From positions 62,001 through 126,000 of the forward strand of contig NZ_SOAN01000004.1 of the NCBI RefSeq assembly GCF_004364585.1: a stretch of 64,000 bases of DNA, read 5' to 3'. Position numbers and translations under genes: made by a program. Numbering within the stretch: position 1 is the stretch's first letter; each line of letters begins with the position of its first letter. This document shows positions 39,179 to 48,411 of this stretch, one piece after another. The DNA is from Nesterenkonia aurantiaca (GTDB lineage: Bacteria; Actinomycetota; Actinomycetes; Actinomycetales; Micrococcaceae). A model generated the notes under the pieces. It did not search any database. It saw only the letters and a program-made list of their open reading frames with translations, and was not told where the DNA came from.

Positions 39179-39592
39179 ATGACCACCGACTCAGCCACAA
39201 GACGTTCTGGCGTCACCGAAGATGCGCCTGAGGGCGCTGTCAGCGGAGACCAGCTGTCCCCCGAGGACGTCGTGGTCGCCTTGTTGCGTCAGCAGGAGAC
39301 CCTCCTCGCCGAGCTGAGCTGGGCGTACGAGCAGCTCGAACGGTCCCAGGAGTCGGAGATCGCCGCCCTCAGGTCCCGCGTCTCCTCACTGGAGTACCGG
39401 GTGGCCAAGAAGCTGAAGGGACGAAGCGCTCCCGAGCGGGACCTCAGCCCCGCCCCACCGTCGTTCCTGACGGATACCCGCAAGCGCCTGGATTTCACGC
39501 TTCGGCACCCGCGCCGGGCCGTCCGAGCAGCAGAGCGCCGTCTGCGGAGGAGGAACGAGGCCCCTGCCGCACAAGAGGGCCTCACGAAGTGA
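39179..39592 (+). CDS. Small coiled-coil protein coupled to the second large glycosyltransferase
   Basis: A 137-residue protein without a family I recognise. Residues about 25-75 are Leu/Glu/Gln-rich with heptad spacing (ETLLAELSWAYEQLERSQES, then AALRSRVSSLEYRVAKKL), a probable coiled coil. The C-terminal 45 residues are strongly basic (TLRHPRRAVRAAERRLRRRN). No membrane segment or signal peptide. The ATG follows GAGGAG. Its stop overlaps the GTG of the next gene (GTGA), so it is made in step with that glycosyltransferase and may anchor or assemble it. Function otherwise unknown. Confidence 0.75.
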   Translation: MTTDSATRRSGVTEDAPEGAVSGDQLSPEDVVVALLRQQETLLAELSWAYEQLERSQESEIAALRSRVSSLEYRVAKKLKGRSAPERDLSPAPPSFLTDTRKRLDFTLRHPRRAVRAAERRLRRRNEAPAAQEGLTK

Positions 39593-42294
39593 ACCGCCCC
39601 CGACACCGACAGCCGTTCGACAGGCATTCCCAGCTCGCCGTCGGCCGGGCCCGCGTAGAGCGTCTGCTCAGCACGAGTGATCCGCTGAGCGCGCTGCGAG
39701 ACCCCAGCCTGCTCGCGGCTCTGGGCGTGGCGGCTTCTTCGCCGTTCCGCGGTGGAGTGATGCACCCCGACACCCAGCCTGCGCTCTCCGGAGCCATGGA
39801 TGCTCTGCCGGCGCTGGAGAGCGGTATTGCCAAACCGGCCGTTCCCGCGACGGTGGGTGTATTCGGCGATGACACGCTGCTGCATGCCTTCGAGAACAGC
39901 GCCCTCATGAGGTCCATCGACCCGCTCGACTGGGAAGCAGGGGTCCGGGATTCCCAGATCATCTTGCTCGGCCCCCAGAGCACCCGGTCACGCCGGGGCC
40001 GCGGCAGGGTCATAGAGTATGCCCGTGAACACTCCCTGCCGTTGATCTACGTAGACCTCGGCACCGCCGCACCGACTGCAGAGCAGCTGAGGCTCGCGGC
40101 CCGCTGTGATCGAATCTTCGCCGTCTCGGAGGAGAATGCGGGGGTCTTCCAGAACGCGCGATCTGTTCCCCCGACCTCGGCAGACGACGATGCCCGGATC
40201 TCCTCGCCGCAGCTCATCCCCGTAGAAGTCGTTGCATGCCCGGTCAACCCCCTCCATCGGTCCCCACTGGGCTCCCGCCAGGTCATTCCTCCTCTGGTCA
40301 CCTATCTGGGTGATCTCGGCACCCAGCTTCCGACCGAGGTCGGCGAAAGTCTAAAATGGACCCTCGATGGAGTCTTGGCGGCCGGCGCTGATCTGCTGAT
40401 CAGCCCCGAAGCGCGTGTCGAGGCGGCGCTGACCACCCAGTATTGGCCGCACGTCCAGGATTGGGTGTCGAACCGCAGGTCCGAGCTCGACCGACTCACG
40501 GACATCGGAGTGGTGGCACACACGATCAGCGGCTCCCAGACGGCGTTCTCCCCTCGAGTGATCGAGCTGCAGGCTTCCGGGTCCTTCGTGCTCTCAACAT
40601 ATAACCAGGGCGTCAACTCCTACTATCCGCAGGTGCACGTGGCGAACTCCACGCTCGACGTTGCCTCGATGCTGGAAGCGTTGCAGCGGACTGACCTGCG
40701 TCGAGCCCAGAACGACGGGGTTCGGCAGGTCTTCAGCGAGAACCACGCGACAGATGTTCTGCGTCAGATCCTCCATTCCGTGGGACTGTCTGATCCAGCT
40801 TCCGCGCCGCGGGTTCTTGCCGTCACGGATGACGAGGATGACGTGCTCAGAGCAGAGCTCTCGGTCCAGACTGTGGGCGGTGTCGACGTCGTCACCTGGC
40901 GCGAAGCCTCCATGCGCTCTGCGGGTTACGACGTTCTGCTCCCGGTCTCCTCTGCGCATCACTACGCATCGACGTACGTTGCTGACCATCTCGCCGCGAT
41001 GGCCTACCAGTCTGCTCAGGTGGTTGCCAAGTTGGACTCGGGTGCCGAGGATCAGGGCCACCGGCACGTCGAGGGGTCCCTTGGCGATCTCGCTCTGACG
41101 GCTTGGTGGCGTCCCGACCTCGGCGAAGAGATGAGTGCCGAGAAGTTGGCTGGAAGCCTCGCCGAAGCTCGCGTCTACATCGCCGAGGAATCAAGCCATC
41201 GCACTCGACGAGCCGACTCGCCGCGCCGCACGTCCATGGAGCTCGCCCAGGGAGATGACTTCGATGAGGTTTCTCGCCAGGTGGCGCAGACGTCACGCGA
41301 CGCCGACCTCAGGCTCTCGGTCGTCGTGCCGATCTACAACAATGGACCCCACCTGCGACATAAGGCCTTCGCCTCGCTGCTGAGGTCGAGCGCGTTTTCT
41401 GACATGCATGTGCTGCTGGTCAGCGACGGTTCCACGGACCCGTTGACGCTAGACACGATCCAGGACCTCACCGAGGACCATCCCAACGTCTCTGCCTTCC
41501 ATCACGCTCGAGGCGGCTCTGGTTCGGCATCGCGTCCCCGCAACACGGGGCTCGATCTCGCCCAGACGGAGTTCGTGACCTATCTCGATCCTGACAACGA
41601 GGCCATAGAAGACGGGTACGCAGAGCTCTACGCAGCAATCCAGGAGCATCAAGACGTGGACTTCGCGCTGGGCAACATGTCCCAGTGGGCTAAGCGCAGG
41701 TCCATGCAGCCCTACGCCGAGGTGCTTCAGACCGTGTTCGCCGATGATATCGACGGGGCAGGAAACATCACGGTCCCTCCGCGGGCGCTCGAGGCTCTGC
41801 GCTTCCGGCCCATGGGCATCCAGACGGTGGTGGCGCGCACCGAATGGTTGCAGTCGCTGAACCTCACCCAGCCGGTCGGGGCCGTCGGCCAAGATTCGTA
41901 TTTCTTCCAACAGATGCTGCACTACGCAAAATCGATCAGGGCGATCGACGTCGGCGTGCACACGTATTACATGGCCGTGAGCAACTCGACGGTCAACACC
42001 TTGAATCCGCACTACTTCAGGAAGTACCTGCCGCTGGACCGGGCGCGCGCGAAATGGCTGGATGAAGTCGGTCTTCTGGACGCTTATAAAACCGATCGTC
42101 TTGAGCCGTTCCTGGTCTCCTGGTTATTGCCAAAGTTGAGGCGCGTGAAGCCCGAAGAATGGCAAGAGGCGGCGGAGAATCTCGCCGAACTGCTAGATTG
42201 CTATGGGGAGTATGAATGGACACAACCCACAGCTATCTCATTCTGGAAAGATCTCAACGCCGCCAGATCACCACGTGTGCAGTCCTGCGGATGA
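39589..42294 (+). CDS. Two-module glycosyltransferase, paralogue 2
   Basis: A 901-residue protein with the same order of parts as the gene at 34656 but a shorter N-terminus. The CgeB/GT-B-like part has LQASGSFVLSTYNQGVNSYYP near residue 326. The GT2 domain from about 574 has SVVVPIYNNGPHLRHKAFAS, VSDGSTD and YLDPDNEA near 665. Blocks such as GGSGSASRPRNTGL are identical in both paralogues, so they arose by duplication, but flanking parts have diverged and they may add different sugars. The GTG start overlaps the stop of the coiled-coil gene. Base use in its last third is slightly richer in A/T than nearby housekeeping genes. Specificity is unknown. Confidence 0.85.
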   Translation: MNRPRHRQPFDRHSQLAVGRARVERLLSTSDPLSALRDPSLLAALGVAASSPFRGGVMHPDTQPALSGAMDALPALESGIAKPAVPATVGVFGDDTLLHAFENSALMRSIDPLDWEAGVRDSQIILLGPQSTRSRRGRGRVIEYAREHSLPLIYVDLGTAAPTAEQLRLAARCDRIFAVSEENAGVFQNARSVPPTSADDDARISSPQLIPVEVVACPVNPLHRSPLGSRQVIPPLVTYLGDLGTQLPTEVGESLKWTLDGVLAAGADLLISPEARVEAALTTQYWPHVQDWVSNRRSELDRLTDIGVVAHTISGSQTAFSPRVIELQASGSFVLSTYNQGVNSYYPQVHVANSTLDVASMLEALQRTDLRRAQNDGVRQVFSENHATDVLRQILHSVGLSDPASAPRVLAVTDDEDDVLRAELSVQTVGGVDVVTWREASMRSAGYDVLLPVSSAHHYASTYVADHLAAMAYQSAQVVAKLDSGAEDQGHRHVEGSLGDLALTAWWRPDLGEEMSAEKLAGSLAEARVYIAEESSHRTRRADSPRRTSMELAQGDDFDEVSRQVAQTSRDADLRLSVVVPIYNNGPHLRHKAFASLLRSSAFSDMHVLLVSDGSTDPLTLDTIQDLTEDHPNVSAFHHARGGSGSASRPRNTGLDLAQTEFVTYLDPDNEAIEDGYAELYAAIQEHQDVDFALGNMSQWAKRRSMQPYAEVLQTVFADDIDGAGNITVPPRALEALRFRPMGIQTVVARTEWLQSLNLTQPVGAVGQDSYFFQQMLHYAKSIRAIDVGVHTYYMAVSNSTVNTLNPHYFRKYLPLDRARAKWLDEVGLLDAYKTDRLEPFLVSWLLPKLRRVKPEEWQEAAENLAELLDCYGEYEWTQPTAISFWKDLNAARSPRVQSCG

Positions 42295-42396
42295 ATGCTC
42301 TCGATAGGCCGTCCACCAGTGCTTGGATGTCCTTGAGGTCAAGACCGTAGGCCTACCTCCGTGGCGCTCCCTGGGTGCTGGCACGGAAGGAATCGC

Positions 42397-43797
42397 ATGC
42401 CGCAGATCCCGAAGGCACTGCACGACCGCATTCCTGGCATAGGGTGGCGCGATCGGAAGATCGCCTTCCTTCAGACGCGAACGAATCAGCTCGACCGTGC
42501 CCAGCACTCGCTGACCATGAAGGTTCGGAAGCTGAAGACCGCCTTGGATCAGGAGCGTGCTGCACACGCCGCAGCCGATGCGGCCCACATATCGGAGCGT
42601 GCGGCGGCCGATGCCGCCTACACCTCCGAGCGTGCCGCAGCCGATGCCGCCTACACCTCCGAGCGTGCCGCAGCCCATGCCGCGCACAAGGCGGAACGGG
42701 ACACCCTCGAGGCGGCACACGACGCAGAGCGTGCCGCCCTCACGGAGGAGAACGACGGCCTGAAATCGGAGATCGAGATTCTGCAGGCCAAGTATGAGGC
42801 CGCAGTCGCTGAGCACCAGCGATTCACCCTGCCGTCCTTCAAGGCAAAGCTCGTGAATTACCGAGATGCCGCCGACATCACCAGTGACAACAAGTGGCAC
42901 GCATCCGGTCCGCTTGCTCAGGTGAGCTACAAGCTGCGCAGCTACGCCCTCGCAGACAGCCTCGGCATAGCTACACCTGAGATCTACAGGGTGTGGCACT
43001 CCCTGGAAGACATCGATTTCAGCGACCTCACCGTTCAGCGCTTCGTCCTCAAAGCTGACCGGGGGCACAGCGGTATGGCAGTCATTCCTCTGACGCGCAC
43101 CGGGACCGGTTGGCAGACACTCACCGGGAAGGAGCAGCTCACCGAAAGCCGCCCCTCAGCACGGATGCTGACCCGCCTCGAGCAAGGAGGAGGACCCTAT
43201 TTCGCTGAAGAGTTCCTCGAGAGCGCGAGCAATGCCACGATCCCCGAAGACATCAAGGTCTACACCGCGTACGGTCAGGTGCTTCATGTGCTCGTGATGA
43301 GCACCGAGGGCGTGCAGGTGATGAATCGAAAGACCTTCAAGCGGAAGTACTTCGGCCCGGACGGTGGTGATCTCGGTCCCATTCTGCCCGGGGCAAACTA
43401 CGGACCAGACATCCCTGTGCCGGTGGGCTGGAACGGGCTGCTCGAAGCGGCAGAGAAGATGTCCATCGCCGCAGGCATACCCTTTGTGAGGGTCGACCTC
43501 TATGCGACCTCACGGGGTCCGGTGCTGGGCGAACTCACTCCGGCTCCTGGGGGGAAGCAGACATATTCCCTGGACCACGATGCCCAGCTCGGCGCCGCGT
43601 GGAACAACGCGGAGGTGCGTCTACACCGCGACATCGCGCGGGGACGCCCTCCGGGCACGATCTTCGGAGCGCAGCCCTACACCTGGTGGTACCCAGAATC
43701 ACCCCTGGAGTCGCACCCCTCGGCGTGGCCGCGCCGGCGTGCCGACGCCCGGCGCTGGTTCACTCCGCCCCCGTCTCGGCAGGGCGAGCAGGACTGA
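42397..43797 (+). CDS. TupA-like ATP-grasp protein with long N-terminal coiled coil
   Basis: A 466-residue protein. Residues about 20-142 form a long Ala/Glu/Arg-rich coiled coil with 11-residue repeats (SERAAADAAYT type). Residues about 150-440 match the TupA-like ATP-grasp family: FVLKADRGHSGM, EDIKVYTAYGQVLHVLVMS and FVRVDLYATSRGPVLGELTP with the metal-binding acidic residues. TupA of alkaliphilic Bacillus is needed for teichuronopeptide, an acidic wall polymer of glutamate and glucuronate. The ATG at 42397 has GGAAGGAA upstream; the earlier GTG lacks one. It converges with the acyltransferase gene (32-bp gap). The ligase role on a ManNAcA polymer is inferred; no signal peptide is present, so it is cytoplasmic. 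Confidence 0.82.
   Translation: MPQIPKALHDRIPGIGWRDRKIAFLQTRTNQLDRAQHSLTMKVRKLKTALDQERAAHAAADAAHISERAAADAAYTSERAAADAAYTSERAAAHAAHKAERDTLEAAHDAERAALTEENDGLKSEIEILQAKYEAAVAEHQRFTLPSFKAKLVNYRDAADITSDNKWHASGPLAQVSYKLRSYALADSLGIATPEIYRVWHSLEDIDFSDLTVQRFVLKADRGHSGMAVIPLTRTGTGWQTLTGKEQLTESRPSARMLTRLEQGGGPYFAEEFLESASNATIPEDIKVYTAYGQVLHVLVMSTEGVQVMNRKTFKRKYFGPDGGDLGPILPGANYGPDIPVPVGWNGLLEAAEKMSIAAGIPFVRVDLYATSRGPVLGELTPAPGGKQTYSLDHDAQLGAAWNNAEVRLHRDIARGRPPGTIFGAQPYTWWYPESPLESHPSAWPRRRADARRWFTPPPSRQGEQD
42595..42726 (+). repeat. 33-bp coding repeats in the coiled coil of the TupA-like gene
   Basis: Four in-frame 33-bp units begin at 42595, 42628, 42661 and 42694. The first two are nearly identical in DNA, the third diverges in its second half and the fourth is degenerate. 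Each encodes 11 residues, which keeps hendecad coiled-coil register. Confidence 0.85.
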
Positions 43798-43829
43798 CCC
43801 CAGTACTGCGAGGGGAGGTGGGGCGACCC

Positions 43830-46001
43830 TCAGCCCTGCGCCGAGAGCGCCGGTTCCATCCGGTCGCTGATCTCAGGGATCATGGACCGCACGAAGTCCT
43901 CTGCCAGGTGGCTGTTGTCTGAGTACGTGATGGCACCGCCGATCGTTGCGTAGCAGGTGTCCTCCAGGCAGACCAGGTCCTCTGTGGGCACGAAGTGGTA
44001 GTTCTCCGCATCCTCGAAGACCTCGGCTGATCGTGTCAGCCAACGATCCCCCACCTGGGTGTCCTCTCGGGTCTCATTGCACGCGGAGGGATCATCCTCG
44101 TTCAGGGCAACACATTCCGGCAGGGTCTCTTCCGAGTCCTCATCGTTGCTCATGCGGGGGGACTCGCCGAAGACCACCACTTCCTTCTCGGCCTCGAGCC
44201 AGGTCACGATCGGCTCGTACATCGCCAGCGCGGAATCATCGAGATCGTAGTCACTCTCGTCCAGACCAAGGTCGCGGCTCGGTCCGCCGAATTCGCCGTG
44301 CATCTGGCTGGCGGCCACCACCACCGTGTGGACGCTCTCGTCCTCGGAGACCTGCTCCATGATCTCTGCATTGGCCTGCAGACACTCGCTGGAGTCGTCG
44401 CCGACCTCGCCGCCACGCGGCGTGCAGGCAGATCTGGTGAGCACCAGGAGCTGCTTGTCCTGCTCTTGGGCGATCTCATCGAGAGCCGGGAGCCACATGG
44501 TGGCGTGGGAGTCCCCGAAGACCGCAATCGTGCCGTCGGCGTCGGACTCCTCGGCACCGAGCCAGCACTCCTGGACAGCAGGGTCTTCGTTGTCGGCCTG
44601 GCATCCCGGGAATGCCCCCTCCTGGTACTGCTCCGCCACCACCGCAGGCGAGGGCCACAGACCAAGCTCACCTGCAAAGGCGTCGCCGCATTCCCCGATG
44701 TTGGCTAACGCCCGGTAGCCGTAGCAGGGGTGGTCCGCCGTGATGGTGGAGTCTTCGGAGCTGGTCTGCATGGTCGAGACTGCCGCGATGCCGGAGACGA
44801 TGACCAGCGCCATGCCAGCACCGGCCGCGACCATCGTCCGCCAGGTGGGCAGCAGGATCTTGGCCCGGCGGATCGGGGTCTCGAAGAAGCGGGTGCTCAG
44901 CGCAGAGAGCGCGATGATCCCCAGGATCAGCAGGACCTTCACATACCAGAACCTTGCGGCCTCGCTGATGTAAGGAGAGAAGATCACCACTGGCCAGTGC
45001 CAGAGGTAGATGGCGTAGGACCAGTCACCGATGGCAGTCGCGGGGCGCAGCGAGAGCCACCAGTGGATGCCGGTCACAGGTTCGCGTCCGCCGCAGGACA
45101 GCACCAGCACCGTGCCGAGGGTCGGCACCAGTGCCGTCCAGCCGGGGAACGGGGTGGCATCGGTATACATGATCGCCGAGCCCAAGATCATCAGGAACCC
45201 GACCCAGCCCAGCACATTTCCCCACTTGCCGGTGAACTGCCGAGAGCCGAGGACGAGCGCCGCGATCGCTCCCAGGGTGAACTCCCAGATCCGAGTGGGG
45301 GTCACGAAGTACGCCTGCGCAGGCGCGGCGGCGGTGTAGTAGATGGAGAAGATCAGCGAGAAGGCGCCGAGCAGTCCTACCACCCAGAGGAACGCTACCC
45401 GGATCTGAGCATGCCCCAACGCCGGGGCCCCCGACCGTCGTTGCCGGAATGCCAGGAACATCAGTGTGAGCGCCAACAGGACGGGCCACAGGACGTAGAA
45501 CTGCTCCTCCACCGACAGCGTCCAGAAATGCTGGACTGCGGTCGCCCGTTCGTCGGCCTTCGAGTACTCCACCGCGTCTGCCGCGAGGACCCAGTTCTGC
45601 ACGTAGAGCGTGGACGCGATGATCTGGCGCAGCGTGGCCTGCCAGGCGGTGCTGGGCAGGATCAGCACGGCCGAGATTGCGGTCAGCAGCAGCACGAGCA
45701 GGCTCAGCGGCAGCAGCCGACGGATCCTGCGCGCCCAGAACTGACCGAGCCGGACTCCCCCGGTCTTCACCGCCTCCTTGAACAGATGCGCGGTGATCAG
45801 GTACCCGGAGATCACGAAGAACACATCCACGCCCACGTAGCCGCCGGTGAGCCGGTCGGGCCAGAAGTGGTAGAGCAGCACGACCAGAACCGCCAAGGCT
45901 CGGAGCCCCTGGATCTCAGGCTGGAAGTGCGCCGGGGTCTTGACCTGCGCGGGCAGCGGGCGCCCCGATGGGGTGGCCGTTGTCGAGGGTATCGAAGTCA
46001 T
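43830..46001 (-). CDS. OatA-like membrane O-acyltransferase (acyltransferase-3 plus SGNH domain)
   Basis: A 723-residue protein. The N-terminal 400 residues form an acyltransferase-3 domain with about ten membrane segments, starting IQGLRALAVLVVLLYHFWP with the conserved His45, and GYVGVDVFFVISGYLI. The C-terminal 270 residues form an extracytoplasmic SGNH hydrolase-like domain with FGDSHATMWLPAL and, near the end, the DNSHL block that provides the Asp-His pair. Such proteins move acetyl groups out of the cell and attach them to peptidoglycan or wall polymers. Neighbouring polymer genes suggest a wall polymer acceptor. Divergent from ftsY, with a 202-bp gap between. Confidence 0.92.
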   Translation of the reverse strand: MTSIPSTTATPSGRPLPAQVKTPAHFQPEIQGLRALAVLVVLLYHFWPDRLTGGYVGVDVFFVISGYLITAHLFKEAVKTGGVRLGQFWARRIRRLLPLSLLVLLLTAISAVLILPSTAWQATLRQIIASTLYVQNWVLAADAVEYSKADERATAVQHFWTLSVEEQFYVLWPVLLALTLMFLAFRQRRSGAPALGHAQIRVAFLWVVGLLGAFSLIFSIYYTAAAPAQAYFVTPTRIWEFTLGAIAALVLGSRQFTGKWGNVLGWVGFLMILGSAIMYTDATPFPGWTALVPTLGTVLVLSCGGREPVTGIHWWLSLRPATAIGDWSYAIYLWHWPVVIFSPYISEAARFWYVKVLLILGIIALSALSTRFFETPIRRAKILLPTWRTMVAAGAGMALVIVSGIAAVSTMQTSSEDSTITADHPCYGYRALANIGECGDAFAGELGLWPSPAVVAEQYQEGAFPGCQADNEDPAVQECWLGAEESDADGTIAVFGDSHATMWLPALDEIAQEQDKQLLVLTRSACTPRGGEVGDDSSECLQANAEIMEQVSEDESVHTVVVAASQMHGEFGGPSRDLGLDESDYDLDDSALAMYEPIVTWLEAEKEVVVFGESPRMSNDEDSEETLPECVALNEDDPSACNETREDTQVGDRWLTRSAEVFEDAENYHFVPTEDLVCLEDTCYATIGGAITYSDNSHLAEDFVRSMIPEISDRMEPALSAQG

Positions 46002-46203
46002 TCGGGCACTGAATCTCTCACCTTGTCCTACGTTGCACGCGGATGCGCCGGTCTATTCAAGCTCATGCAATGTCAGTCGCCCACTCATGAAACGCCGACG
46101 ATTCCGAAACTGCACGATACTCCAACGCCCTGGAGCTTCGCGTCAAGACGCGATCCTCGTTACCCTGGCCGCCCACCGCGCAGGTCTGTGACAGACTGAA
46201 CGG

Positions 46204-47403
46204 GTGGATTTTGACGTACTGATTCTGTTCATCGTTCTTGCTGTGATCCTGCTCAGCACCCTGGGATTCTTCCTGGTGCAGGGCGGGAAGTTGCTGCCCA
46301 AGGCCAAGCGTGAGCAATACCTGACCCAGCGGGACCCCGACGATCTGCCCTCCGGCGGCGTGGACACTCTCCCGGCTCCCACCGAGGACCGCCCGGAGAC
46401 CGCCGAGCCGAGCCTCGGGGACGGCGTCGACCTTCTCGAGGAGCCGACGGTCCTTGAACCGACCGTCGAGACCCCGGAGCCGGTGGCGGGGCGCCTGGCG
46501 CGGCTTCGCGCCCGGCTGGTCAAGTCCAACAACATCTTCGGCAAGTCGCTGCTGGCCCTGCTCTCCCGAGACGAGATCGACGAGGACGTCTGGGAGGAGA
46601 TCGAAGAGGTCCTGCTCATGGCGGACCTCGGCACCGATCCCACCATGGAGCTCGTGGACCGGCTCCGCGAGCGGGTCAAGGTCGAAGGCACCCGGGATCC
46701 CGCGACGGTCAAGTCGATGCTGACCCAGGAGCTGACCGATCTGGTCGACCCGACCCTGGATCGCCGGCTCACGGTGACGGCCGAGGGCCGCCCCGCAGTC
46801 ATCATGGTCGTCGGCGTCAACGGCGTCGGCAAGACCACCACGGTGGGCAAGCTGGCCCGGATGCTGGTCGCCGAGGACAAGGACGTCCTCCTCGGTGCGG
46901 CCGACACCTTCCGTGCCGCCGCCGCGGAGCAGCTGAGCACCTGGGGTCACCGCGTGGGCGTGCCCACGGTGAAGTCCGACGTCGAAGGCGCTGACCCGGC
47001 CTCTGTGGCCTACGAGGCCGTGGACAAGGGCATCGAGCTCGAAGCCGACGTCGTCATGATCGACACCGCGGGCCGGCTGCAGAACAAGTCCAACCTGATG
47101 GACGAGCTCGGCAAGGTCAAGCGCGTGGTGGAGAAGAAGTCCGCCGTCGACGAGGTCCTGCTGGTCCTCGACGCGACCACCGGTCAGAACGGCCTGAACC
47201 AGGCCAAGGTCTTCTCCGAGGTCGTCAATGTCACCGGCATCGTGCTGACCAAGCTCGACGGCACCGCTCGCGGAGGCATCGTGGTCGCGATCCAGCGCCA
47301 GCTGGGCGTCCCGGTCAAGCTCATCGGGCTCGGCGAGGGGCCCGATGACCTCGCACCCTTCGACGCCGCCGAGTTCGTCGCCGCGCTGCTCGAGGACCAC
47401 TGA
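46204..47403 (+). CDS. ftsY: FtsY, signal recognition particle receptor
   Basis: A 399-residue SRP receptor. The N-terminus carries a membrane segment at about residues 4-26 (VLILFIVLAVILLSTLGFFL), which anchors it, followed by an acidic linker to about 95. The NG GTPase domain has GVNGVGKTT at 204-212, DTAGRLQNKSNLM, and TKLDGTARGGIVVAI. The GTG at 46204 has a CAGACT -10-like box 6 bases upstream and no Shine-Dalgarno, again suggesting a leaderless mRNA. It normally adjoins smc and amt; here smc is 10 kb away. Confidence 0.96.
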   Translation: MDFDVLILFIVLAVILLSTLGFFLVQGGKLLPKAKREQYLTQRDPDDLPSGGVDTLPAPTEDRPETAEPSLGDGVDLLEEPTVLEPTVETPEPVAGRLARLRARLVKSNNIFGKSLLALLSRDEIDEDVWEEIEEVLLMADLGTDPTMELVDRLRERVKVEGTRDPATVKSMLTQELTDLVDPTLDRRLTVTAEGRPAVIMVVGVNGVGKTTTVGKLARMLVAEDKDVLLGAADTFRAAAAEQLSTWGHRVGVPTVKSDVEGADPASVAYEAVDKGIELEADVVMIDTAGRLQNKSNLMDELGKVKRVVEKKSAVDEVLLVLDATTGQNGLNQAKVFSEVVNVTGIVLTKLDGTARGGIVVAIQRQLGVPVKLIGLGEGPDDLAPFDAAEFVAALLEDH

Positions 47404-47519
47404 GCCTGAACGGTCGCTGAGTCTGAACGGCCACTGACTATGGGCCGCCACAGCTCTGAGCGGCCGCCGCATCCGGACGACCACAGCCTCGCTCCGCCCC
47501 GGGGAGGCAGCCCGGCGGC

Positions 47520-48236
47520 CTAGGTGAGGAAGCCGCGCAGCAGCGAAGCAGTGCCCTCCAGGTGATCGATCATCAAGGACTTCGCCCGCGCTCCATCCCC
47601 GTGCAGGATCGCGGTGGTGATCGCCAGGTGCTGGGCGTTGGAATGCTCCAGGTTCGCCGGCAGCAGCGGAATCTCATCCAGCAGCGCGCTGACCCGTGCC
47701 CGGGTGTCGGTCACCGCGGTGATCAGCGACGGCGACCCGCTCAGCTCCGCGATCGCGATATGGAACCGCGCATCCCGGGCACGATAGCTGGCCCGATCCG
47801 CGCCCTCCAGATCTGAGAGGCAGCCCTGCAGGTGCTCTCGGGCCGAGGCGGAGAGGTCTGCCTGGGCGGCGAGCTCCGCGGCGGCGGGCTCAAGCACCGC
47901 CCTGAACACCAGCACGTCGCGCCGCTGGAGCGGATCCATATGCTGCACCCCCTGAGGGGCGGCGTTGGGAGCTTCCAGGATGTAGGTCCCGCCGTAGCGT
48001 CCCCGGCGGATCTCGAGGAACCCCGCCGTCTGCAGCTCGGCCAGGGCCTCACGCAGGGTCGCACGCGATACCCCCAGGTGCTCCGCCAGGTCCCGCTCCG
48101 GGGGCAGCTTCTGCCCCGGTGGGAAGAGCCCGACCCGGATCGCCTGCAGCAGATGCTCGATCGTCTCCTCGAAGGTGTTGCCGGAACGCACCGGACGCAG
48201 CACCGAATAGGGGTCCCCGAAGTCTGCCGCAGTCAT
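47520..48236 (-). CDS. GntR/FadR-family regulator, probably of the adjacent ethanolamine-type operon
   Basis: A 238-residue FadR-type regulator. The N-terminal winged helix (about 25-85) has PPGQKLPPERDLAEHLGVSR and TLREALAELQ. The C-terminal all-helical FCD ligand domain has RAVLEPAAAELAAQ and a conserved HXXH-type metal pocket (HIAIAELSGS, EHSNAQHLAI). The ATG at 48236 is chosen for GGAGG at good spacing. It is divergent from the permease-glnA-like operon, with a perfect palindrome between them, so it most likely controls that operon. Confidence 0.88.
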   Translation of the reverse strand: MTAADFGDPYSVLRPVRSGNTFEETIEHLLQAIRVGLFPPGQKLPPERDLAEHLGVSRATLREALAELQTAGFLEIRRGRYGGTYILEAPNAAPQGVQHMDPLQRRDVLVFRAVLEPAAAELAAQADLSASAREHLQGCLSDLEGADRASYRARDARFHIAIAELSGSPSLITAVTDTRARVSALLDEIPLLPANLEHSNAQHLAITTAILHGDGARAKSLMIDHLEGTASLLRGFLT

Positions 48237-48349
48237 CTGATCCTCCGCTCTGGCTCTGGCCACAGCCTACGTGTTCCCTGCGCGGACGGAACGGGCGTCC
48301 GCCTATTGACGCCTCAGATCAGAGCTGGCAGGCTTCCGCACAACACCAT

Positions 48350-48365
48350 GGACTGAAATCAGTCC
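48350..48365. promoter_or_regulatory. Candidate operator of the GntR regulator
   Basis: A perfect inverted repeat GGACTGA-AA-TCAGTCC in the divergent gap, 46 bp before the permease start. The sequence TTGACG at 48306-48311 could be a -35 box, but no good -10 was found at the right distance. Confidence 0.6.
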
Positions 48366-48411
48366 TTTGAGGGTGTTCCGATCGGTTCGAATCCACAAGA
48401 GGTGGACAGCC

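Noticed and set aside
47443-47465. GGCCGC/GCGGCC hairpin after ftsY as a terminator
   Set aside because: Only a 6-bp stem with no U-run; could be chance in GC-rich DNA.
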